Counted from the first letter of the stretch, positions 6,861 through 16,447 are shown. The stretch is 64,000 nucleotides of DNA from Candidatus Dojkabacteria bacterium (GCA_016932785.1 JAFGCJ010000002.1:124001-188000); one strand, 5' to 3'. Notes: a model not told the origin generated them from the sequence alone. Program-made: numbers and translations.

Positions 6861-7946
6861 ATGGAAATCATCTCTCACAAAGACCCTGACGTTATTAATA
6901 GGTCTGTTCAAGTACTCAAGGATGGAGGTGTTCTAGTTTATCCAACAGAAACATGCTACGGACTTGGAGTTGATTCAACGAATAAGTCTGCTGTTGACAA
7001 ACTTCTCAAGTATAAGGCACGCAGAGAAGGAAAACCATTGTCGATTGCGGTATCAGGTAAAGAGATGGCATCTGAATATGTTGAAATTAATGAAATCGCA
7101 GATAATCTTTATGATAATTATCTTCCTGGGCCGATAACAGTTGTTTCTAGAGGTAAATGTCATGTAGCAGAGGGAGTTGAATCCGAATATGGAACCCTTG
7201 GCATTAGAGTCCCTGACTATCCTCTTATTCTTGAAATTGTTAAAAGACTGGGTAAACCAATCACGGCAACCTCGGCTAATGTTTCTTACCAGAAAAGGCC
7301 ATACAGTATTAATGATTTGCTTGAAGATCTTCCTAAAAAGCAGGCTCAATTGATCGACCTGATTATCAATGCCGGTACATTGCCCAAAAATGATGTCTCG
7401 ACTGTCGTAGATACAACCCTCAATACACTGAACATTATGCGCCAAGGAAAACAGAAGTTCAAAGAGGTTGGTCTTAGAGTTCTTCACGCAAAAACAAAAT
7501 CAGCTGAAGACACAATAAACCTTGGCTCTATGATAATTCTTAAATACCTAAATGATCTCAAATTTAAAGCCCTTCTGATTGCTCTTGGCGGCGAGCTCGG
7601 TTCAGGAAAAACCCAACTTACAAAGGGAATAGCAAGGCAGCTCCAAATCGACCGGGTTATCAAATCGCCGACCTACACATTAATCAGCGAATACCAATAT
7701 TCACTTGATAGTCTAAGAGGAGACCTAATACACATCGATACTTGGCGTCTTGGTGACGAAAAGGAATTCAATGCACTAAACTTGGAAAATTTCATTAAAC
7801 CTCAAAACGTTATCGTAGTCGAGTGGGCTGACAAGTTTTACAATTTGCTGTCGACTTTCACAAATAAAGAACAACTGATAATACTAAAAGTGCGATTTAA
7901 ACATTTGTCTATGACAGAACGTGAAATCATTGTTGAATTAGTATAA
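6861..7946 (+). CDS. TsaC-TsaE fusion: threonylcarbamoyl-AMP synthase plus tRNA t6A ATPase
   Basis: Two t6A-tRNA modification enzymes in one 361-residue chain. Residues 1-205 are a Sua5/YrdC/TsaC domain with GGVLVYPTETCYGLGVD near residue 22, KYKARREGKPLSI near 50 and GKPITATSANVS near 131; it makes threonylcarbamoyl-AMP from Thr, bicarbonate and ATP. Residues about 215-361 are TsaE, with Walker A GGELGSGKT at 243-251, SPTYTLI at 269, HIDTWRL at 291 and VVEWAD near 320. TsaE normally energises the TsaB-TsaD complex. No stop or frameshift separates the domains. tsaB and tsaD are not in this window. The promoter is 8 nt from the ATG. Both domains have near-normal length with intact motifs, so the fusion should be functional. 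Confidence 0.93.
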   Translation: MEIISHKDPDVINRSVQVLKDGGVLVYPTETCYGLGVDSTNKSAVDKLLKYKARREGKPLSIAVSGKEMASEYVEINEIADNLYDNYLPGPITVVSRGKCHVAEGVESEYGTLGIRVPDYPLILEIVKRLGKPITATSANVSYQKRPYSINDLLEDLPKKQAQLIDLIINAGTLPKNDVSTVVDTTLNTLNIMRQGKQKFKEVGLRVLHAKTKSAEDTINLGSMIILKYLNDLKFKALLIALGGELGSGKTQLTKGIARQLQIDRVIKSPTYTLISEYQYSLDSLRGDLIHIDTWRLGDEKEFNALNLENFIKPQNVIVVEWADKFYNLLSTFTNKEQLIILKVRFKHLSMTEREIIVELV

Positions 7947-7992
7947 TTTAACTGATATATTTATTAATACATAAAATTATTTACAACAAAGA

Positions 7993-8796
7993 ATGTTTTT
8001 CCTCAAAAGTTTAGTCTTCACGATTTTCTCTCCCAAATTTTACAAAGAGGCTCTGGACAAGGGACCGAAAAAGGCTTGGGGAGTCTATGCACTTTTTTCT
8101 GTTCTGATTACGCTCGTAATATTCTTATACTTTGCAATAGATATGGGTATCTCTCTCTACAAGATGCCTGATGAAATAGAAGATTTCCCCGAAATATCCT
8201 ATGAAAACAACGAGCTTACGGTAGAATCAGACAAACCGTTAGAGTTCATTGAGGGTGGACAATATATTGGCGTAGATACTACCGGACAGCTTCAGGAAAT
8301 TCCTGTGGGATATAATGAAGGATTTCTCATAACAAAAGATTCTATGATCATTAGATCTGAAGATGCACGTGGTGATCAGGTTATTGAATATAGTCAACTG
8401 GAGATAGATTCTTTCTCACTCGATGAAGAAAAAGTAGAGAGTCTTATCAGTACTTTAGGAATTGCAGTTATTCTTGTTTCACCATTTGTCATATTTTTGG
8501 CAGAATTTGTAGGACGACTTATTTCGGTGTTTTTGATCTCTCTACTTGGCTTGATAGTCCTTAGCATAATGAAGCAAAAGGACTCGTTCAAAAAGAGCTT
8601 CTTTATAGCGATGTACGCTTCAATACCTGTTTTCTATCTGAACTTGTTATCAAAATTATTCAACTGGGCTACCCAGGAGCTTTTTGACTTTACTGTAGGA
8701 TCAATATGTTGCCTGGTGCCAATAATAATTTGGGTCGTTAAATGGGGAATATTCTGGGGCATAGGTGCATACGGTGTAAAAGAGTCTTCGGAGTAG
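7993..8796 (+). CDS. DUF1189 family integral membrane protein
   Basis: A 267-residue membrane protein. The N-terminus (FFLKSLVFTIFSPKFYKEA) is the usual DUF1189 opening. A first transmembrane helix follows near residues 32-52, then a long extracytoplasmic region (about 55-145) with the pattern of DUF1189 proteins: YENNELTVESDKPL and repeated beta strands. Four hydrophobic segments fill the rest (about 150-260). The function is unknown. It converges on the M50 protease gene; the two stop codons touch. It may be in the same unit as tsaC-tsaE, 46 nt upstream. Confidence 0.8.
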   Translation: MFFLKSLVFTIFSPKFYKEALDKGPKKAWGVYALFSVLITLVIFLYFAIDMGISLYKMPDEIEDFPEISYENNELTVESDKPLEFIEGGQYIGVDTTGQLQEIPVGYNEGFLITKDSMIIRSEDARGDQVIEYSQLEIDSFSLDEEKVESLISTLGIAVILVSPFVIFLAEFVGRLISVFLISLLGLIVLSIMKQKDSFKKSFFIAMYASIPVFYLNLLSKLFNWATQELFDFTVGSICCLVPIIIWVVKWGIFWGIGAYGVKESSE

Positions 8797-9936
8797 CTAA
8801 AAGATTTTTTGAAGACCATTCAACCAAAAGTTTATTGAAACCAAAATAAGAGTTACTGTAGAGATAATAGACATTAAACCAAATAGTACGAAAGCAAGAC
8901 TCTTTGTTCTTCTTTTTCCTTCACCTTTAAGAAGCTGCATAATTGAAAGCATACCTTTTTCCTTGAGGTTGGTCTCCCCTATTAAATCCATAAGAATGTA
9001 GTAACCATCAAACTCGATAAAAGGTATTAGGTTTATCCCTATAGAAACAAGGTTTATAAAGATAAATAAGTTAGAAATTTGTGCCAGTAAATCACTTTTT
9101 GTGAAAAACCTTAACCAACCAAATATTCCGGCAATAATTATATCCATAAGTACCCCCGAGATATCAATTACTAGACGTTGCTTTTTAGGAAGTGACCATG
9201 CATTTGTTGTATTAACATAGAAGATTGGATAACCTAAAAAAAGGCTAAAGCCTACACTGCTCGGTTTTAGCCCATATTTCATTGATGCTAGTGCATGACC
9301 TAGTTCATGAAAAAAGATCGAGAAAAAACATAATACAATTGTTGTTAAGGCATTCCCAATCGATCCAACGTCATTATTTATCCAATAGGCTTTATTTCCT
9401 GCAAAAAGAAATGCGACAACAAGACCAGCAATCGAAATAAGAACTAAAAAAACAGTGGTATATTGCGAAATTATGAAAGAAACAACCCTGTAAATCCAGA
9501 AGACCAAGCGACGTGCAATTCCTATATCTATCCTATAATTTATTATTCTTGATATCTTCTGGAAAATGTTTTGCGGTTTGACAATATTTCTATTAATCTT
9601 TCTGTACATAGACATATCAACATCAAGAAGACCCAATTCACACCATTCATTAATTAGGTAACGAATGTACTCTGTTCCTACACTATCATACTCTTGAAAA
9701 TACCAAACGTTTATTTCTTTGAGACTCAGTCCTGCCTCTATCTGTCTCCAGATAAACGCCTCCTTTTCTTCAAGAAGTAAACATTTTTGATCATCCTTTA
9801 TAATGATTAGTGGATATTTCTTACGACCCTTCTTTTTACTTTCAGATTCGTTTTGAACCGATTTAACATTAGAGTCGACCTTGATTTTGATCTCTTGAGA
9901 TCGTGTTTTTTCAGAAATTTTTTTGTAAATATCCAT
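8797..9936 (-). CDS. PqqD-like domain / M50 site-2-type zinc metalloprotease
   Basis: A 379-residue membrane protein. The soluble N-terminus (about 1-130) has a winged-helix segment (LLLEEKEAFIWRQIEAGLS ... YLINEWCELGLLDVD) like PqqD-type recognition domains. The membrane part contains the zinc motif FFHELGHALAS (about residue 213) and the second metal-binding region NLIPFIEFDGYYILMD (about 300-316), as in the YydH-like branch of M50 that is often found in peptide-maturation loci. About six hydrophobic segments are seen. The start overlaps the stop of the zinc-finger gene by one base (TAATG), so the two are translationally coupled. The PqqD assignment is inferred from pattern only. The substrate is unknown; see the finding on a possible RiPP locus. 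Confidence 0.85.
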   Translation of the reverse strand: MDIYKKISEKTRSQEIKIKVDSNVKSVQNESESKKKGRKKYPLIIIKDDQKCLLLEEKEAFIWRQIEAGLSLKEINVWYFQEYDSVGTEYIRYLINEWCELGLLDVDMSMYRKINRNIVKPQNIFQKISRIINYRIDIGIARRLVFWIYRVVSFIISQYTTVFLVLISIAGLVVAFLFAGNKAYWINNDVGSIGNALTTIVLCFFSIFFHELGHALASMKYGLKPSSVGFSLFLGYPIFYVNTTNAWSLPKKQRLVIDISGVLMDIIIAGIFGWLRFFTKSDLLAQISNLFIFINLVSIGINLIPFIEFDGYYILMDLIGETNLKEKGMLSIMQLLKGEGKRRTKSLAFVLFGLMSIISTVTLILVSINFWLNGLQKIF

Positions 9937-10148
9937 TACTCTGCTTCTGGCATTTCGATGGGTTTCATAACCGGATTACACTTTCCACACCACATTGCAT
10001 CTTCTACAACGATGAATTTTGGATCATCACGGTTTTCATCATATGCGGCAGATACGTAAGGTTTACACTTCTTGTGATCATCACACAAACCTCGTCCACA
10101 GAACCTACATATAGCAACCGCAGTTTTTTTACAAAATGAGCACCTCAT
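9936..10148 (-). CDS. Small zinc-finger protein (B-box-like cysteine pattern)
   Basis: A 70-residue protein with CSFC (3-6), CRFC (14-17), C22, H25, C28 and a second C-x2-C (54-57). This array could bind two zinc ions in a cross-brace, as in B-box or AN1-like fingers. The C-terminal tail is acidic. There is no signal peptide or membrane helix. A TATAAA box 7 nt before the ATG suggests a leaderless transcript carrying this gene and the M50 protease behind it. The function is unknown; it may be an adaptor for the protease. Confidence 0.75.
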   Translation of the reverse strand: MRCSFCKKTAVAICRFCGRGLCDDHKKCKPYVSAAYDENRDDPKFIVVEDAMWCGKCNPVMKPIEMPEAE

Positions 10149-10178
10149 AGATTTATTTATAGGTCAAACGAAATTATG

Positions 10179-10184
10179 TATAAT
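10179..10184 (+). promoter_or_regulatory. -10 box upstream of the 1053-residue protein gene
   Basis: TATAAT lies 71 nt before the ATG, with no convincing -35. It is divergent from the start of the zinc-finger/M50 pair. The gene has a short AGGAAG ribosome site at about 10245-10250. Confidence 0.4.
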
Positions 10185-10255
10185 TCAAAGCTGAACGTTT
10201 GCCGTCAAGTTCATAATAAATAATTGGACAGTGTCCGTCAAGCACAGGAAGACTT

Positions 10256-13200
10256 ATGAGCCAAAACGATACATTAGGACAAGAAATATATTGTGAAGAA
10301 TGCCGAACAGCTTTCGAAAGACTTGAGGAAGTAGGAGTTGACCCTAATTCTTTTGACAGACATAATCCGGAATCTCTTATTTTCTTTAGTGAGGTACTTG
10401 GCAGAGTTAGGGCTGAACCGGCAGGAGAAGACCTATTTCAATGTATATCACAGCTTGACGCTGAAGACTGTATCATTGAGTGCAAATACGGAGCAGCCAT
10501 ATCTATCGATAGAAGAAACAGTACCGACCAACTTGAGGGATCCCCCGCAAAAGCCACAGAAGAAATATGTACAGACTTTGCTGAGGTGATTAACTTTGTT
10601 TACTGGTGGAATTGTGTTTACAAACAAGGTTGTCAGGACTTTAACCAGCAATTGCACATTACAGGTTATGGAGGTGATTCTGTAACTATTGCCGGATGCC
10701 AAGAAGGAGTATTTTCCCTTGGGTTTCTGCTTTCGCAGACGCACAGTCTTAGAAAGATTATAGCTTTGAATCCTAATTCATTTGATGCTGTTTTAGCAGA
10801 TGAAAAGTGGATAAGCAGTTTCTGCGCCGTTCCTGTGAGATCCAATGGGCATCAGTCAATGATATTCTCTACAGACTTCTATGCTCCTGATCTTTATGAG
10901 GCAATGAATCGCCACAAGAATAATGGTCCCGAAGAGATCTTGGGGACAGGGATCATTTTAGACGGGGATGTTAGAGAATTTGAAGAGCAACATGAAGACA
11001 CAGGAATAATAGATCAGTATTTATCGGCAAAATACAGACCATGTAAACTAGTGTCGAAACCAACAACGGATGTCATAACCGCTACGGCAATTATCAAGGA
11101 AGAAGAGACAAATATCTGCCTTTCACAGGGAGATACTTTTTCTATTTCTGTAGAAAATAAAGCGTCGGTTTTGGACTGGATCAGCGGTGCCATTAGCCAA
11201 GTATCCAAGCTGTTTGAATCTTCACAAAATGGTGGATCAAGAATCCCGTATGTAACAATTTGGGAAACGACAAGAAAAGTTAGCGCCGCCCTCGCACCAT
11301 TTGCGGATAGATTTGATTTCACAATAAAATCTGAAGGCGCAAAAGTGATAGCGATTGCTTCACCATACCCAGATATAGGATTCAACCCAATTAAAAATTT
11401 TGGAACCTCGCTACTAGCCTCAATGCCCTTTGCCAAAGTATCTGTACTCTCAGTGGTTGAACCCGGTAACATAAGAGCTACTGTTGGACCAGAGCTAACA
11501 TTTATAGAAGGTCCAGAACAAATGTCATCCTCAAGAACAGGAATTCTGGGACATTCAATAGGATCATTTTCAACCAAAAAAGCTCTTATAGCTCTCTCTT
11601 CATCTGCCCGAACACTGTCTACTCTATGGGAACTAGACCCGGGAACCATGCTGGATCCTATTGCCAATATATTTCATCGTGCAAAGGTTCAAGCAGCAAT
11701 GAGTCCTTCTGATATGGTACCCCAAAAAGATATCGGTGAACCGGTAGCTACAATTAACCCCAGAAGAATATATCAAAGATTTCAACTATTAGGGCTGGCT
11801 CAGAGATATTCCTCCACATCAATAAGCCCGCTATCACTTCTTCAGGTGGCTGCTTTAGCCAGGCGCTCTTTAGTGATAGACGAACAACTTGCCTTGGTAT
11901 TGGGATATGGAACTGAAAACCAGTCTTTGATATTTGAACATGCACGCGAATTACAAATGAGGGGCTTGGTTTACGCCGATATATCTGCATCTGCTCATGA
12001 GCTTGTTGTACCGGGTGAAGTAAGGGCACTTTTGACATCTCAGCATAGCCCTGTAGGAAATGTGCCACTAGCCAACTGGCTAGAAGTCCTCAGATGGCAA
12101 GGAATTGGGGCCTCAGAAAGTGCTTATGAGAAACTTAAGAACTCTCAACCAAATTTGATTGAAATTCTTTATCTTGCAAGAAGAGAGTCTCTACGGACAT
12201 TGCTTCCGGACAGCCCGATGATTACTTTTGAAGATCCTGAATATGTTCTTGCTCTTATAAGAAGTCTCTCCAGAAATGGAATTCGCCACAGGTTCAAGCC
12301 TGAGACACTTCTGGCACTGTCTGAATTTCCAGAGACTGAAGGAGATATACTTTGGAAAATTTTTCTCTATGCTTGTAGGGCAAATCTCGAAAGTGCTTTG
12401 ACCCACTCCAAAATGATTGATACCTTAACCTTCATGCTATACGCAATAGATCAAATGGAAGTACTGGATCCAGAGGCTATTGAGACATTACTGGGTTGGG
12501 CGGCGGAAAAGTCCGGTCATTTTGAACCTCACAAACCAACAGAAGAGAGGACTCAACTTGAACTAGCCTGTTTACAGATAATTAGAAAAGTCCTTTCAAT
12601 TATCGATGAATATGAAGGTGAAAACAAGAAAGAACTAGAGACCCTATATCTCGCACTATCAATGCAAGTTTATTTATTACCACGAGACCCGCATGAACTT
12701 CTGGATCTAATTCATAAGGACATAGGAGAGTGTCTTGCCGAACTTAGAGGATGCCGTGCTCATCAATGGAGGATAGTTAGAATGGTCAACTATCTATCTA
12801 CTCTTTCTAGTAAGTTTGAGACTCCTATTGAGATAGACGGTCATATATGCCGATCACCAGCTGAAGCAGCATTATTCCTTCTTGAAGGTCTTCAACCTTA
12901 CCTTTCTGCAGATATTGTTGCGAGATACAGAGCAAATGCGGTTCCTGCTGTAGCATCAGTAGAGGATTATGAAAGTACACCAGATACAAAGGACTGGAAT
13001 GCCATTGATTACTCCGCTAGAGGAGTAATACTTGCTCTAGATACTGAGGACCCAGAAATAATACTAACAGCGATAAACAATTTTCTGTTTGCGTGCGTAA
13101 ATAGAACTGGAAATCACACGGCAGCACCTATACTAAGTCAAGTTCTTGATAGAAGAGAAGTCTTGATATTAACCAGGAGCCTACTCTCCGACAGTTCACA

Positions 13201-13417
13201 AAATCCTTACCTACAATGCACACCGGAAACCATCTTTCAGGCAATTCACACTCTTAGTATTCTTGTTTCAAAATATGGAGACAAGGAACTCTTTATAGCT
13301 TGTTACGAAAGAGTCAGAGGAATGGCGCAAAGGGAACCGCTTTCATATCAAAAAAGACTCTGGGGCCAAGCCTTGGAAGAATACAAGTTTTTTGGGGTTG
13401 AATTACCAAATGAATAA
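10256..13417 (+). CDS. Large hypothetical protein, 1053 residues
   Basis: I cannot assign a family. There is no signal peptide or membrane helix. Residues 1-300 are mixed alpha/beta with scattered cysteines (YCEEC near 12, and others). About 300-480 is beta-rich. About 495-600 looks like winged-helix DNA- or peptide-binding folds (RRIYQRFQLLGLAQRY ... ARRSLVIDEQLALVLG). From about 640 to the end the sequence is almost all amphipathic helices, suggesting an alpha solenoid. The gene stands alone between the divergent zinc-finger/M50 pair and the convergent RiPP-leader-like peptide. Its stop is followed by a hairpin. An AGGAAG ribosome site precedes the ATG. It might be a large scaffold or modification protein for the neighbouring small peptide, but nothing in the sequence proves that. 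Confidence 0.75.
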   Translation: MSQNDTLGQEIYCEECRTAFERLEEVGVDPNSFDRHNPESLIFFSEVLGRVRAEPAGEDLFQCISQLDAEDCIIECKYGAAISIDRRNSTDQLEGSPAKATEEICTDFAEVINFVYWWNCVYKQGCQDFNQQLHITGYGGDSVTIAGCQEGVFSLGFLLSQTHSLRKIIALNPNSFDAVLADEKWISSFCAVPVRSNGHQSMIFSTDFYAPDLYEAMNRHKNNGPEEILGTGIILDGDVREFEEQHEDTGIIDQYLSAKYRPCKLVSKPTTDVITATAIIKEEETNICLSQGDTFSISVENKASVLDWISGAISQVSKLFESSQNGGSRIPYVTIWETTRKVSAALAPFADRFDFTIKSEGAKVIAIASPYPDIGFNPIKNFGTSLLASMPFAKVSVLSVVEPGNIRATVGPELTFIEGPEQMSSSRTGILGHSIGSFSTKKALIALSSSARTLSTLWELDPGTMLDPIANIFHRAKVQAAMSPSDMVPQKDIGEPVATINPRRIYQRFQLLGLAQRYSSTSISPLSLLQVAALARRSLVIDEQLALVLGYGTENQSLIFEHARELQMRGLVYADISASAHELVVPGEVRALLTSQHSPVGNVPLANWLEVLRWQGIGASESAYEKLKNSQPNLIEILYLARRESLRTLLPDSPMITFEDPEYVLALIRSLSRNGIRHRFKPETLLALSEFPETEGDILWKIFLYACRANLESALTHSKMIDTLTFMLYAIDQMEVLDPEAIETLLGWAAEKSGHFEPHKPTEERTQLELACLQIIRKVLSIIDEYEGENKKELETLYLALSMQVYLLPRDPHELLDLIHKDIGECLAELRGCRAHQWRIVRMVNYLSTLSSKFETPIEIDGHICRSPAEAALFLLEGLQPYLSADIVARYRANAVPAVASVEDYESTPDTKDWNAIDYSARGVILALDTEDPEIILTAINNFLFACVNRTGNHTAAPILSQVLDRREVLILTRSLLSDSSQNPYLQCTPETIFQAIHTLSILVSKYGDKELFIACYERVRGMAQREPLSYQKRLWGQALEEYKFFGVELPNE

Positions 13418-13446
13418 ATTAGCCACCGATTTACCGATGGCTAATT
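13417..13446. terminator. Hairpin between convergent genes (bidirectional terminator candidate)
   Basis: AATTAGCCA (13417-13425) and TGGCTAATT (13438-13446) form a perfect 9-bp stem with a 12-nt loop. It sits between the stop of the 1053-residue gene and the stop of the small peptide gene, so it could end both transcripts. No long T-run is present on either side. Confidence 0.55.
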
Positions 13447-13465
13447 AGGCTCAAGATAATATTTA

Positions 13466-13681
13466 CTAACCAATATTTCTCCAACCTTTTGTAAGTCTCT
13501 CATCGAGACTTTCGGAGAATGATTCAAGCTTCTCAGAATCCATACTCCTAAGAGCCTCCATCTCCTGATCTGACAGGTCAAAACCCTGGAGTGCTCCCTC
13601 AGGATTCTCTCTTAACATTCGACGAAACTCTGCATCAGTGGCAGCTCGTCCTATCACTACCTGAACATCAGAATGTGACAT
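13466..13681 (-). CDS. Small RiPP-leader-like peptide (Franean1_4349/LigA-like)
   Basis: A 71-residue acidic peptide. Residues 8-47 (VIGRAATDAEFRRMLRENPE and then GALQGFDLSDQEMEALRSMD) match the G-R-x3-D-x2-F-R-x3-L-x2-P-x2-A-L-x2-(F/Y)-x-L-(S/T) pattern. That pattern is shared by Franean1_4349-type and nitrile-hydratase/LigA-like leader peptides of ribosomally made, post-translationally modified peptides. The C-terminal 24 residues are hydrophilic and end TKGWRNIG. There is no cysteine. It has its own strong promoter. The pattern also occurs in small proteins that are not peptide precursors, so precursor status is an inference. Its closest neighbours are the 1053-residue unknown and ppdK. 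Confidence 0.7.
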   Translation of the reverse strand: MSHSDVQVVIGRAATDAEFRRMLRENPEGALQGFDLSDQEMEALRSMDSEKLESFSESLDERLTKGWRNIG

Positions 13682-13714
13682 AGTTTGAGCAGTGCTTAAA
13701 TTAGTTCATTATTA

Positions 13715-13744
13715 TTGATAGCACGACTTGCAAAAATATGTCAA
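13715..13744 (-). promoter_or_regulatory. Strong promoter of the small peptide gene
   Basis: A consensus TTGACA (13744-13739) and TATCAA (13720-13715) are separated by 18 nt, with TG one base before the -10 (extended -10). The leader to the ATG at 13681 would be about 27 nt. Confidence 0.65.
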
Positions 13745-13801
13745 GAATCTGTCCCCTAACTATCACGTGGAAACTCTTTGTCTTTACTAGTTACTCTAAT
13801 A

Positions 13802-16447
13802 CTACTTCTCAAGAGCCGCCTGAGCTGCTGCTAACCTTGCAATTGGTACACGATAAGGTGAACAGCTAACATAGTTTAATCCTATCCTATGACAGAATTT
13901 CACCGATTCAGGTTCTCCACCATGCTCACCGCAGATACCGATCTCCAGAGATTTTTTCGCGCTTCGTCCTTTCGTAACAGCCATCTTCATCATCTCTCCG
14001 ACACCACACTGATCAAGTACCTGAAATGGGTCATTCTCATAGACCCCTAGTTCAATATATTTCACTATGAACCTTCCAGCGTCGTCTCTTGAATAGCCGA
14101 AGGTTGTCTGAGTAAGATCGTTTGTACCAAACGAAAAGAAGTCCGCATGTTGAGCAAATTCGTCAGCCGTAACACATGCACGCGGAAGTTCGATCATTGT
14201 ACCAACAGTATAGCTCACTTTTTTACCTATCTCACCGGCGGCTTTGAGTATTTCATCAGCGGTCTTAACAGTAACATCACGAAGAATTTCAAGCTCTCTG
14301 ACATGACTGGTTACAGGTATCTCTATCTCTGGTATTGCCTTCACTCCTTTTTTAGTAACCTCAACCGCCGCATTAATAATAGCCTTGACCTGCATTTCCG
14401 TTATCTCAGGATAAACCATTCCCAACCTGCATCCTCTAAAACCAAGCATTGGATTGAATTCTGCCAGAGCCTCCTTCCGTTTTTTCAGCTCTTCATACTC
14501 GACCCCCATCTCCTTGGCAATTGATCTGATATCCTCATCCTCGTGCGGAAGGAACTCATGAAGCGGAGGATCTAGAAGTCTTACTGTTACAGGAAGACCA
14601 TCCATTTCCTCAAATATCCCTTCAAAATCATCCTGCTGCATCTTTTCAATCTTAGAAAGAGCTTTGACTCTTTGCTCCTTGGTATCCGAAAGGATCATTT
14701 CTCTTACAGCAAAAATTCGCTCTTCCTGGAAGAACATATGCTCAGTTCTAGTAAGCCCGATTCCCTCGGCACCAAATTCCCTGGCTATTTTTGCATCTGC
14801 TGGGGTATCTGCGTTAGTCCTTACCTTAAGCGTACGAACATCATCGGCCCAAGCCATCAAAGTTTCAAAATCTTCAGAGAGTTCCGGGTCTACTGTCTGA
14901 ACTTTCCCTTTAAATACATCCCCAGTAGAACCATCCAGTGTTATCCAGTCCCCCTCTTCTAAATCAACATCTTTACCAACATGCATAGTTTTACTCTCCT
15001 CATTGATTGCAATTTCGGAACAGCCAGCAACGCAACACTTTCCCATGCCCCTTGCAACTACAGCGGCGTGACTCGTCATACCTCCGCGAGCAGTAAGTAT
15101 TCCCTGAGCAGAATTCATACCTTCAATATCCTCCGGAGATGTTTCTGTTCTAACAAGAATTACATCTTTTCCCTGCTCCTTCCAAGAGACTGCGTCATCA
15201 GCGGTAAATACCACCTGACCACTGACCGCACCTGGAGATGCCGGAAGACCGGTAGCGATAATTTCTTTATCTGCTTTGGGATCAACCATCGGATGAAGCA
15301 GTTGATCAAGTGAATTGGGATCTACTCTCATAATTGCTTCGTTCTTATTTATCATTTTTTCTCCAACCATATCTACTGCAATTTTTACAGCGGCCTTTCC
15401 CGTCCTTTTACCAACTCTATTCTGAAGCATATAAAGCTGGCCTTCTTCAATAGTAAATTCGAGATCAATCATATCTTTATAATGATTTTCCAAGACAGTA
15501 AAGATTTCCTTTATTTGCTGATAGATTTCCGGCATTTCTTTCTCAAGGTCATTTAGATGCTTTGGAGTTCTAATTCCAGCAACAACATCTTCACCTTGTG
15601 CATTCATGAGATACTCGCCATAGTATTCCTTCTCTCCTGTAGAGGGATTTCTAGTAAACGCTACCCCTGTACCGGAATTATCACCCATATTTCCAAAGAC
15701 CATAGTCTGCACGTTTACTGCTGTTCCACTAATTTCTGAAGATATCTTGTTAATTTTTCTATACGAAATAGCCCGCGGGTTGTTCCATGATCCAAAAACG
15801 GCATCTATCCCCTTCTTCAGTTGATCCATTGGATCAGTTGGAAACTTTTCACCAAGTTCTGTTTCATATAAATTGAGATATCTTTTAACAACCTCCTTCA
15901 AAGCATCTACGTCTAGATCAATATCTGCTTCTACCGCATTCTCCTGTTTCACTTCTTCTAGAGTCCCTTCAAATTTCTCATGTTCAATGCCCATTACGAC
16001 GTTTCCAAACATCTGAATGAATCTCCTATAGCTGTCCCATGCAAATCTCGGATTACCACTTTTATCAATCAATCCATTAAGCGTTTCTTCATTCAAACCC
16101 AAGTTCAAAACCGTGTCCATCATTCCAGGCATAGAAACTGCCGCTCCAGACCTTACGGATAAAAGCAAAGGATTCTTTGGGTCACCAAATTTTTTACCTG
16201 TCTCCCCTTCTAAAAGAGAAATATATTCTTTAAGCTCTTTTTCAAAAATTTCCGGATATTTTTTTCCATTATTATAAAAGTACTCACACATCCCGATTGA
16301 GATAACAAAGCCTGGAGGTACCGGAAGACCAAGTTCAACCATCCCAACAAGAGAGAATCCCTTTCCTCCAAGTATGTACTTAGGTTTATCTACATCAGGC
16401 ATCTCTGACTTCGATTTCATGAAACCATATATGTATTTTTCTGCCAT
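13802..16447 (-). CDS. ppdK: Pyruvate, phosphate dikinase
   Basis: Reversibly converts pyruvate, ATP and phosphate to phosphoenolpyruvate, AMP and pyrophosphate, linking the end of glycolysis to PEP. The 881-residue protein has the normal length and three parts: the N-terminal nucleotide-binding domain (LGGKGFSLVGMVELGLPVPP, LLSVRSGAAVSMPGMMDTVL), the phosphohistidine domain with GGMTSHAAVVARGMGKCCVAG (catalytic His about 460), and the C-terminal PEP/pyruvate barrel (GCRLGMVYPEI, FSFGTNDLTQTTFGYSRDD, GICGEHGGEPESV). It is transcribed from its own promoter and preceded by a long hairpin in its leader. In an organism of this kind it probably works with ADP-forming acyl-CoA synthetase in fermentative energy metabolism. 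Confidence 0.98.
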   Translation of the reverse strand: MAEKYIYGFMKSKSEMPDVDKPKYILGGKGFSLVGMVELGLPVPPGFVISIGMCEYFYNNGKKYPEIFEKELKEYISLLEGETGKKFGDPKNPLLLSVRSGAAVSMPGMMDTVLNLGLNEETLNGLIDKSGNPRFAWDSYRRFIQMFGNVVMGIEHEKFEGTLEEVKQENAVEADIDLDVDALKEVVKRYLNLYETELGEKFPTDPMDQLKKGIDAVFGSWNNPRAISYRKINKISSEISGTAVNVQTMVFGNMGDNSGTGVAFTRNPSTGEKEYYGEYLMNAQGEDVVAGIRTPKHLNDLEKEMPEIYQQIKEIFTVLENHYKDMIDLEFTIEEGQLYMLQNRVGKRTGKAAVKIAVDMVGEKMINKNEAIMRVDPNSLDQLLHPMVDPKADKEIIATGLPASPGAVSGQVVFTADDAVSWKEQGKDVILVRTETSPEDIEGMNSAQGILTARGGMTSHAAVVARGMGKCCVAGCSEIAINEESKTMHVGKDVDLEEGDWITLDGSTGDVFKGKVQTVDPELSEDFETLMAWADDVRTLKVRTNADTPADAKIAREFGAEGIGLTRTEHMFFQEERIFAVREMILSDTKEQRVKALSKIEKMQQDDFEGIFEEMDGLPVTVRLLDPPLHEFLPHEDEDIRSIAKEMGVEYEELKKRKEALAEFNPMLGFRGCRLGMVYPEITEMQVKAIINAAVEVTKKGVKAIPEIEIPVTSHVRELEILRDVTVKTADEILKAAGEIGKKVSYTVGTMIELPRACVTADEFAQHADFFSFGTNDLTQTTFGYSRDDAGRFIVKYIELGVYENDPFQVLDQCGVGEMMKMAVTKGRSAKKSLEIGICGEHGGEPESVKFCHRIGLNYVSCSPYRVPIARLAAAQAALEK

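Noticed and set aside
11014..11667. 217-residue open frame antisense to the 1053-residue gene
   Set aside because: Serine-rich shadow frame without start signal or family, and the sense frame is continuous and protein-like.
14147..15739. Several plus-strand frames over ppdK
   Set aside because: Shadows of a well-conserved gene on the other strand.
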